Of a DNA stretch of 5,518 bases, positions 1 through 5,518 are shown in pieces; position 1 is the first letter of the stretch; every line of letters begins with the position of its first letter. A program made the position numbers and the translations under genes. This DNA is from JALXCG01 sp026991065 [NCBI: Gemmatimonadota bacterium] (GTDB taxonomy: Bacteria > GCA-2686955): the NCBI GenBank assembly GCA_026991065.1, contig JALXCG010000514.1, forward strand, positions 1 through 5,518, given 5' to 3'. Below the pieces are notes generated by a model. The model was given only the letters and a program-made list of their open reading frames with translations. It had not been told where the DNA came from and made no database searches.

Positions 1-2088
1 GGGGAGGAGGGCGAACTCTTTCCCGGCTCGGCGACGGCCACTGCGCAGGCGCTGCCCGGTGATGTGCAGCGGCGGGTGGCGGAGGTGCTGCGGGAGCGGG
101 GGCGGATGAGCATGACGGCCCTGGCGCGGGCGGTTTCGGCGCGCCGGGTCGAGACGACGCTCAGGCGCCTGGAGGCCCGCGGCCTGGTGCGGATCCAGCG
201 GGAAGAGCGCAAGGTGGCGGCGGTCCGGCGCATTCGGGTCCTTGGACTCCGCTCCGGTGGCGACATGGCGCGGCTGGGGCCGCGAGGGCGAGAGTTGGTG
301 GAGTTGCTGCGGGCGGAGGGGGGAGGGCCGCTACCGACCGGTCGCCTGACCGGTGCCTGCGGGTTTTCGGCGGCAACACTGAACTCACTGGTGCGCTGGA
401 AAGTGGCGGAGTTCTCCCAGATCGAGGTGGAGCGTCACACCCAACTCCCCGCTTTTGCCCAACCGCAAGAGGCGGTGGAACCAACCGCCGAGCAGCGGCA
501 GGTGATCGCCACGATCACCGAATCGCTGGTGGCGCGCGCTGGGCGGCAGATTCTTCTTTACGGTGTGACCGGCAGCGGCAAGACGCTGGTCTATGTCGAA
601 GCGGCGGGGCGAGCACTGGAGCGAGGGCAAGGGGTGCTGCTCCTGGTCCCCGAGATCGCGCTTGCGCCGCAGCTCTATTCGGTGCTGAGCGCGCGCTTTC
701 CCGGCCGGGTCGCGGTACTCCACTCCGGGCTCTCCAGTGGGGAGCGACGCGATGCTTGGTTCGCGTTGCACACCGGTCGGTCCTCGATCGCGCTCGGTGC
801 CCGTTCCGCGGTCTTCGCGCCGGTGCGCAACTTGGGGTTGATCATCATCGACGAGGAGCATGAGAGCGCCTACAAGGGGAGCGGCTCGTTTCCCTATCAC
901 GCGCGTCATGTGGCGGTCGAGCGGGCCCGGCTGCTGCGGGCGACTTTGGTGCTCGGCTCCGCGACTCCGAGTGTCGAGAGTTTTCAGCGGGTGCGTGGCG
1001 GTGAATGGTTGCTTCAGGAATTGCCGCGCAGGATCGACAACCGGCCGCTGCCGGAGGTGCGGATTGTCGACATGCTGGCCGAGTTCCGCGGCGGTTGTCG
1101 CGGGTCGCTGTCGCGGGATCTGCGGCTGGCGCTGCAGGCGCGGCTGGAAGCGGGAGAGCAGGCGATTCTGTTGCTGAACCGCCGCGGCTACAGCCCCTCG
1201 ATTCAGTGTGTGAGCTGCGGCGAGATTCCCGAGTGTGATGCGTGTTCGGTGCGGCTGACCTACCACCGCCACGGCGAGCGGCTGAGATGCCACTACTGCG
1301 GTGCCGAGAAGCCGCTGCCTCCGGTCTGCCCGGGCTGCGGCGCCGATCAACGCTCCTTTCGGGGATGGGGCACGCAACGGGTCGAAGAGGAACTGCGGCG
1401 GACCTTTCCGCACGCCACGGTCCTCCGCATGGATCAGGATTCCACGCGGCGGAAAAACGCCCATTTCGAGATTCTGCAGCGCTTTGCCGAGGGCGACGGC
1501 GAGATTCTGCTGGGCACGCAGATGGTCGCCAAGGGGCTCCATTTTCCGCGCGTCACCCTGGTGGGGGTGATCAACGCCGATGTCGGACTCTCGGTCGCCG
1601 ATTTCCGCGCCGGAGAGCGGGCTTTTCAACTGCTGACCCAGGTTTCCGGACGCGCTGGACGCGGGGAGCGACCGGGTGAGGTGGTGGTGCAGAGTCACCT
1701 ACCCGATAACTACGCGATTCGCTATGCCCGGCGCCACGACTATCCGGGGTTCTTCGCGGAAGAGATCGAGCATCGCCAGGATCTTGGCTACCCGCCCTTC
1801 TCGCGCCTGATTCTGCTCCGGATCCGGGGGACGGTGGAGGGGGCGGTGGTGCAGCGGGCGCAACGCCTGGCGGAGAGCTTGCGGCAGCAGGATCAACCGG
1901 GCCTACGGGTTCTGGGGCCGGCCGAGATGCCGGTGGCGCGGGTCCAGGGCGAGCACCGGCAGCAGATCCTGCTCAAATGCGCCGATCTGGATCGTGCTCG
2001 ACTGCTGGTGCTGCGCACTCTGCGGGGGATGCCGAGTGAAAGCGGCGTATTTGTCAGCGTCGACGTGGACCCCGAGCAGATGGGCTGA
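1..2088 (+). CDS. priA: Primosomal protein N' (PriA), replication-restart DNA helicase, 5'-truncated by the window edge
   Basis: PriA is a 3'-to-5' superfamily 2 helicase that recognises abandoned replication forks and starts PriB/DnaT/DnaC-dependent reloading of DnaB; it acts in the cytoplasm. The frame is open from base 1, giving 695 codons before the TGA at 2086-2088. The GTG at 64 is not a credible start, because the 3'-DNA-end binding domain of about 100 residues that should precede the winged-helix region is absent and must lie to the left. Visible in order: winged-helix-like segments (about 61-450), Walker A GVTGSGKT (562-585), DEEH Walker B (850-861), and four CxxC pairs forming the zinc module (cysteine codons at 1207, 1216, 1234, 1243, 1288, 1297, 1327, 1336). 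Then come motif V around GTQMVAKG (about 1515-1540), motif VI QVSGRAGR (about 1639-1662) and a C-terminal domain ending in VDVDPEQMG. All expected catalytic and zinc residues are present, so it looks functional. One oddity is HARH where HARD is usual (907-909). It converges on the M20 gene. Confidence 0.96.
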   Translation, partial: GEEGELFPGSATATAQALPGDVQRRVAEVLRERGRMSMTALARAVSARRVETTLRRLEARGLVRIQREERKVAAVRRIRVLGLRSGGDMARLGPRGRELVELLRAEGGGPLPTGRLTGACGFSAATLNSLVRWKVAEFSQIEVERHTQLPAFAQPQEAVEPTAEQRQVIATITESLVARAGRQILLYGVTGSGKTLVYVEAAGRALERGQGVLLLVPEIALAPQLYSVLSARFPGRVAVLHSGLSSGERRDAWFALHTGRSSIALGARSAVFAPVRNLGLIIIDEEHESAYKGSGSFPYHARHVAVERARLLRATLVLGSATPSVESFQRVRGGEWLLQELPRRIDNRPLPEVRIVDMLAEFRGGCRGSLSRDLRLALQARLEAGEQAILLLNRRGYSPSIQCVSCGEIPECDACSVRLTYHRHGERLRCHYCGAEKPLPPVCPGCGADQRSFRGWGTQRVEEELRRTFPHATVLRMDQDSTRRKNAHFEILQRFAEGDGEILLGTQMVAKGLHFPRVTLVGVINADVGLSVADFRAGERAFQLLTQVSGRAGRGERPGEVVVQSHLPDNYAIRYARRHDYPGFFAEEIEHRQDLGYPPFSRLILLRIRGTVEGAVVQRAQRLAESLRQQDQPGLRVLGPAEMPVARVQGEHRQQILLKCADLDRARLLVLRTLRGMPSESGVFVSVDVDPEQMG

Positions 2089-2101
2089 TGAAAATTCACG
2101 G
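2089..2101. other. 13-bp intergenic gap between convergent stop codons
   Basis: This is the only non-coding DNA in the window. It separates the TGA of priA on the plus strand from the TGA of the M20 peptidase on the minus strand. It contains a short palindrome, TGAAAATTCA, whose 4-base arms are too close together to form a stable hairpin. There is no GC-rich stem followed by a U-tract in either direction. Termination for both units must be Rho-dependent, lie inside the opposing gene, or be leaky. Confidence 0.85.
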
Positions 2102-3454
2102 TCAGGCGCTCGTCGCGGCGCTGCAGAACTCCTTGACCATGCCGGCGAAGACGTGGAATCCGCGGCGGAATCCGGCAATCGGAATGCGCTCATCGTCGCC
2201 GTGAAATAGCGCCGCGAAGTTGATTTCGGGAGGCAGAACAAGGGGAGAGAAGCCGTAGGTGCGCACGCCCAGCGCCGCCAGCGGTTTTGCATCGGTGAAA
2301 CCGGTGAGCAGATTGGTCAGGGCATGGGATCCCGGATCCAGTTCGGACACCGCCCGCTGCATGGCGCGGAGCAGCGGGTCGTCGCCTTCGGTGACCACCG
2401 GAGCGCCCTCGGCGATGACTCGGATATCGATCTCCGGGCCGATTCGCTTGCGCACCAACTCCACGAGGCCGTCGGTGGTTTGGCCGGGCAGAATCCGACA
2501 ATCGACCCAGGCTCGCACGGTTGTCGGGATCTGATTGATCTGTTCTCCCCCAGCCAGCCGGGTGGGGGCGGCCGTGTCGTGCAGCATGGCGGAAAACGCG
2601 TCGGCTGTGCGCGCGTTGGGGAAGAGGGCGCGGCCCAGGAGTCGAAAAGGAATGGGGTGCAGAAGCGAGCGGACGATGGTCGCCTTGGGTTCAGGGAGGT
2701 TTTCCGCCAGGCCGGCAACAAAGGCCTGCATCTGGGGTGTGGCGGCGAAACGGAGCGGCCGCCGCCCTAGTCGATCCGCTGCCCGGGCCAATTGGAGTAC
2801 AGCATTGTTCCTGCTCGGCATCGAACCGTGCCCGGGGTCTCCGCTGGCGGTCAATTCCAACCAGACAAAGCCCTTCTCCGCAACCATGATCGGGTAGAAG
2901 CGCTGCCCGGCGAAGTGCAGGGTATAGCCACCCACTTCGCTCAGTGCGTATTCCGCGCGGACCAATTCCGGGTGCTCCGCGGCGATCCAGCGTGAGCCCA
3001 GGCCGCTTCCCATCTCCTCGTCGGCGAATGCGGCCACGATCAGATCACGTTCCAGCGGAAAGCCCGCGCGCGCCAATCCGATGAGCGTGACGATCTGCAT
3101 CGCCACCGTCTGTTTCATGTCGATGGCGCCCCGTCCCCAGAGACAGCCGTCGGCCTCTACGGCGGCGAAGGGAGGATGGGTCCAGCGCGCCGGGTTTGCC
3201 GCAACGACATCCAGATGGCCGTGGAGGAGCAAGGGGTCGGCTCCTCCGCTTCCCGCCAGTCGGACGATCAGATTGGAACGCCCCGGTTCCTTTTCCAGAA
3301 TGGTCGGCTTCAGCCCCTCGCGGGTGAGCAGAGGAGCAAGAATGTCGCGGGCGATCCGGGCCTCGTTGCCGGGCGGGTTGGTGGTATCAACCCGCAGCAT
3401 TTCACGGAGAAGCGCCAGTGCTTCATCCGCCAAATCCGGCGGAGGCCAGCTCAT
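2102..3454 (-). CDS. M20-family zinc metallopeptidase / amidohydrolase (carboxypeptidase S / PM20D1-like)
   Basis: 450 residues, a normal length for M20 hydrolases, which cleave amide bonds of peptides or N-acyl amino acids with a two-zinc centre. No signal peptide is visible, so it is probably cytoplasmic. The full active-site set is present: first ligand H80 in HGHLD, with D82 as the helper acid; bridging D112 in GRGAIDMK; general base E146 and ligand E147 in DEE; E173 in SEVGG; and H418 in FHGDDER. H209 in GHGSMPS matches the lid-domain histidine that completes the neighbouring active site in M20 dimers. The lid spans roughly residues 195-345, with catalytic halves on either side. Motifs such as INQIP followed by VDCRILPG fit the carboxypeptidase S/PM20D1 branch better than ArgE or DapE, which is an inference. 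The substrate is unknown. The ATG at 3452-3454 overlaps the gspD stop codon as ATGA and has GGAG five bases upstream, so the start is well supported and probably translationally coupled. Confidence 0.93.
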   Translation of the reverse strand: MSWPPPDLADEALALLREMLRVDTTNPPGNEARIARDILAPLLTREGLKPTILEKEPGRSNLIVRLAGSGGADPLLLHGHLDVVAANPARWTHPPFAAVEADGCLWGRGAIDMKQTVAMQIVTLIGLARAGFPLERDLIVAAFADEEMGSGLGSRWIAAEHPELVRAEYALSEVGGYTLHFAGQRFYPIMVAEKGFVWLELTASGDPGHGSMPSRNNAVLQLARAADRLGRRPLRFAATPQMQAFVAGLAENLPEPKATIVRSLLHPIPFRLLGRALFPNARTADAFSAMLHDTAAPTRLAGGEQINQIPTTVRAWVDCRILPGQTTDGLVELVRKRIGPEIDIRVIAEGAPVVTEGDDPLLRAMQRAVSELDPGSHALTNLLTGFTDAKPLAALGVRTYGFSPLVLPPEINFAALFHGDDERIPIAGFRRGFHVFAGMVKEFCSAATSA

Positions 3455-5518
3455 TCCTGCTCCGGAGTCACCGGTGGCGGCGCCAACTCTGTGCCATCCA
3501 CGGGGGCGAGAGCAGTGGAATCGGCGTCTATGGCGTAGTCGAGCACTGCACCCTGATCACCCACTCGATAGTTGACATCTCCTCGCGCTTTGGTGCGTTC
3601 GGCGATCTCGGCCATCGACTGGTCGACCGACTCTTTCAAGTCGCTCATGCGATCGGTGAAGGCCTGGGTGACCGTGTTGCCATCTTCCATCGACGTAATG
3701 ACGTGCGGAGTGATCAGAATGACCAGTTCTGTCTTTGCCTTGCGGGTGCCGCTGGAGCGGAAGAGATAGCCGAGAATGGGAATCTTCGAGAGAATCGGAA
3801 TTCCGGCTTGGGTGGCGGTTTCCGACTCCTGGATCAAGCCGCCGATGGCCAGGGTTTGACCGTCACGCACCGAGACGGTGGTTTTCGCGGTTCGGGTCAC
3901 GAAGGTTGGTTGGCCGTTGGCGGTGGAGCCGGAAATCTCGGAGACCTCCTGGTCCAACTCCAGGGCGACCACCCCTTGCTCGTTAATGTTCGGCGTGATC
4001 TTCAGTTTGATACCGGCGTCGCGGTACTGGAAGGAGAGGCGTTCGACGCCTGTTTCGGTAATGGTGCTTTGCTGAATCGGTACCTCGTCCGTTACCGCAA
4101 TCTCCGCTTCCTTGTTGTCCGATGCAACGATATTCGGACTGGCCAGCACGTTGAGCTTGGATTCCGCTGCCCTGGCTTCCAGAACCGCCTGCAGGCGGTT
4201 GGTTTCAGAGAGCATGTAACGGAAACCATCGAACACGGACGAGGAGGAATCGCGCTGCGCCGCGCCGCGCGAGAAGTCTTGCTGATAGGTGTGGTCGCGG
4301 CCACCATAGCGGCTGGTGAAGGTGTTGGATGTTGACCATTCAATGCCGAATTGGGTGTCTTCATCCAGCGAGATCTCCGCGATCAGCATTTCGATGAAGA
4401 CCTGTTTCGGCTCGATATCCAGGAGTGCAATGGTGCGCTTGATGTTCTCGTAGTTGCGTGGTGTGGTCTTGATAATGAGCGCGTTGATATCGTTGTAGGG
4501 CACGACCGCGGCGCCGGCGAAGCGTGCTGCGCTCTTGTCGTTGCGATTGCCGGTGCTTTCGCTATCGCGCCGACTGCTGCCGGTGCGCCGGCTGGTGCGC
4601 GTGCTGGTGCGGCTGCGCGTGGTGCGTGCACGGGCACTGTTTGAGCGGCGTTGATCTTCCTCGGGATAGAGATCATTCAGGACCTTGGCCAGAGTCTCCG
4701 CCTCGGCATTTTCCAAGTAGTAGACAAAGAGGTTGTCCTGAGAGGTGTTGCTGGGGACATCCAGACGCTCGATGATGCGCAGCATGCGCCGAATGGAGGA
4801 GGCTGAAGAGGAGATGATCAGCGTGTTGGTTCCCTCATGGGCGACAATTGCCCGCCCCTGGCCGCTCACGAAATCATTGAGAACATTTGCCATCTCACCC
4901 GCACCGATATGCTCCAGGGGGACGATCTGGGTAATGAGGCGGTCGTCGGCCGGTATGTCATCCAGCGATTTGCCACTGCGTGTCTCGACGTTGTATTGCG
5001 GTGAATCCTTAAGCGGCACGATTTTGTAGTAGCGCCCGGAGGGAATGGCCGCCAGGCCGTTGATCTCGAGGACCGTCTGAATCACGTCCGGCACATCCTC
5101 TTTCTTGATCGCCTTGGACGACTTGATCGTTACGGAGGCGGCGTTGATGTCCGGGTGAACGATGAAATTCAGGTCATCGCGGATCTCCGACATCAGCTGC
5201 AGGAACTCGAGCAGGTCCATGCCGTCGAAGTTGACTTTGAGTGCGTCGGTGCTCTGAGAATCGACGATTCGCGACGCCGATTGGGCGACCACCGGAGTTC
5301 CGGCGCGACGAGAGGTGTCCCGGTTCTTGCTGCGCGAGCGACCCCTGTTGCTCTCCGGAGGCTCCCCCGCCATCGGGTCGCCCTCGGGGGCCCCGCGGAG
5401 GGGCGAACGAAAGTCGAAGAGATCGCCGGCGTGGTCTTCCAGCCGATCGAGAATCTCTTCGCGGGTGGCCGCGTCCGAGGTCGGATCGTCATCCCCGTCT
5501 TGGGCCTGGGCGGGGGGG
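3451..5518 (-). CDS. gspD: Type II secretion system outer-membrane secretin, GspD-like, 5'-truncated by the window edge
   Basis: GspD forms the multimeric outer-membrane channel of the type II secretion system; its periplasmic N domains contact GspC and cargo. Residues below are counted from the in-frame ATG at 5373. That ATG is probably not the start: no signal peptide follows it, and the frame stays open to the edge, where PPAQAQ followed by an acidic DGDDD stretch resembles a signal-peptidase cleavage region. Domains: hydrophilic linker to about residue 43; N0 about 44-122; one ring-building module about 144-207 (N1-like); a second about 212-320 (N3-like) with an Arg/Ser/Thr-rich insert at 241-283. 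The secretin domain, about 323-560, contains VPIQQ, RDAGIKLKITP, VSVRDGQTLAIGGLI, the signature IPILSKIPILGYLF and LVILITPHVI. A C-terminal segment with a predicted helix at about 568-597, as in T2SS S-domains, ends in a Pro/Glu tail. This tail and the N0-first layout favour GspD over PilQ or type III secretins. It appears to lack one N module. The M20 gene overlaps its stop codon by 4 bases. Confidence 0.93.
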   Translation of the reverse strand, partial: PPAQAQDGDDDPTSDAATREEILDRLEDHAGDLFDFRSPLRGAPEGDPMAGEPPESNRGRSRSKNRDTSRRAGTPVVAQSASRIVDSQSTDALKVNFDGMDLLEFLQLMSEIRDDLNFIVHPDINAASVTIKSSKAIKKEDVPDVIQTVLEINGLAAIPSGRYYKIVPLKDSPQYNVETRSGKSLDDIPADDRLITQIVPLEHIGAGEMANVLNDFVSGQGRAIVAHEGTNTLIISSSASSIRRMLRIIERLDVPSNTSQDNLFVYYLENAEAETLAKVLNDLYPEEDQRRSNSARARTTRSRTSTRTSRRTGSSRRDSESTGNRNDKSAARFAGAAVVPYNDINALIIKTTPRNYENIKRTIALLDIEPKQVFIEMLIAEISLDEDTQFGIEWSTSNTFTSRYGGRDHTYQQDFSRGAAQRDSSSSVFDGFRYMLSETNRLQAVLEARAAESKLNVLASPNIVASDNKEAEIAVTDEVPIQQSTITETGVERLSFQYRDAGIKLKITPNINEQGVVALELDQEVSEISGSTANGQPTFVTRTAKTTVSVRDGQTLAIGGLIQESETATQAGIPILSKIPILGYLFRSSGTRKAKTELVILITPHVITSMEDGNTVTQAFTDRMSDLKESVDQSMAEIAERTKARGDVNYRVGDQGAVLDYAIDADSTALAPVDGTELAPPPVTPEQE
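3460..3463 (-). promoter_or_regulatory. Shine-Dalgarno site of the M20 gene, inside the 3' end of gspD
   Basis: On the minus strand, GGAG lies five bases upstream of the M20 ATG, which is good spacing for ribosome binding. It falls within the last codons of gspD. Together with the ATGA overlap at 3451-3454, it supports the chosen start and translational coupling. Confidence 0.7.
4579..4614 (-). repeat. Three tandem imperfect 12-bp units inside gspD, encoding (S/T/R)-R-T-(S/G)
   Basis: On the plus strand the units read gccggtgcgccg (4579-4590), gctggtgcgcgt (4591-4602) and gctggtgcggct (4603-4614). Each is exactly four codons, so unit gain or loss keeps the frame. In the secretin they encode SRTS, TRTS and RRTG, with a more degenerate RTTR-encoding neighbour at 4615-4626. 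The array is the core of a longer Arg/Ser/Thr-rich low-complexity stretch (about 4525-4653) lying in a loop of the second ring-building module. Confidence 0.75.

Noticed and set aside
64-66. GTG as the priA start codon
   Set aside because: The frame continues upstream to base 1 without a stop, and the N-terminal DNA-end binding domain of PriA would be missing.
385-1698. Long minus-strand open frame (437 codons) antisense to priA
   Set aside because: It lies wholly opposite a gene with complete PriA motifs, its translation is rich in Arg, Gln, Leu and His with no recognisable domain, and such frames are expected opposite GC-rich coding DNA.
2096-2125. Possible stem-loop (CAGGCGC with GCGCTG) near the convergent ends as a terminator
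   Set aside because: The stem is bulged, lies inside the M20 coding end and has no T-tract after it on either strand.
3418-4335. Plus-strand open frame (305 codons) antisense to gspD
   Set aside because: It overlaps the secretin domain on the other strand, has no recognisable family motif and is explained by GC-rich codon bias.
4579-4626. Possible CRISPR-like or iteron repeat array
   Set aside because: The units are contiguous 12-mers without spacers and match whole codons of a low-complexity protein segment.
5371-5373. ATG as the gspD start codon
   Set aside because: A GAGGG lies at plausible spacing upstream, but no signal peptide follows this ATG, and an in-frame sequence resembling a signal-peptide cleavage region lies upstream, so an off-window start is preferred.

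Overview
The window is a GC-rich stretch of a Gram-negative-type bacterial chromosome. A type II secretion outer-membrane secretin implies a double-membrane cell. No marker fixes the phylum; a proteobacterial, myxobacterial or related GC-rich lineage is plausible but unproven. Both edges cut through genes, and almost every base is coding.

Left part (1-2088, + strand): the 3'-terminal most of priA, the replication-restart primosomal helicase. The winged-helix region, both helicase lobes, the eight-cysteine zinc module and the C-terminal domain are present. The N-terminal 3'-DNA-end binding domain and the true start lie off the left edge.

Middle (2089-2101): a 13-bp gap between convergent stop codons, with no convincing terminator.

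Right part (2102-5518, - strand): a two-gene unit transcribed right to left. First comes a gspD-like secretin, whose reading frame runs off the right edge. It is followed, with a 4-base ATGA stop/start overlap, by an M20-family zinc metallopeptidase with all expected metal and catalytic residues. The overlap and a good Shine-Dalgarno inside the end of gspD point to translational coupling. No direct functional link between a cytoplasmic M20 hydrolase and a secretin is established.

No mobile element, tRNA, rRNA, CRISPR array or phage gene is visible, and nothing amounts to a wholly new system. The points most worth a second look are in the secretin: apparently only two ring-building N modules after N0, an Arg/Ser/Thr-rich insert containing a 12-bp tandem repeat inside the second of them, and a long hydrophilic stretch before N0. 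The coupled M20 gene is the other.
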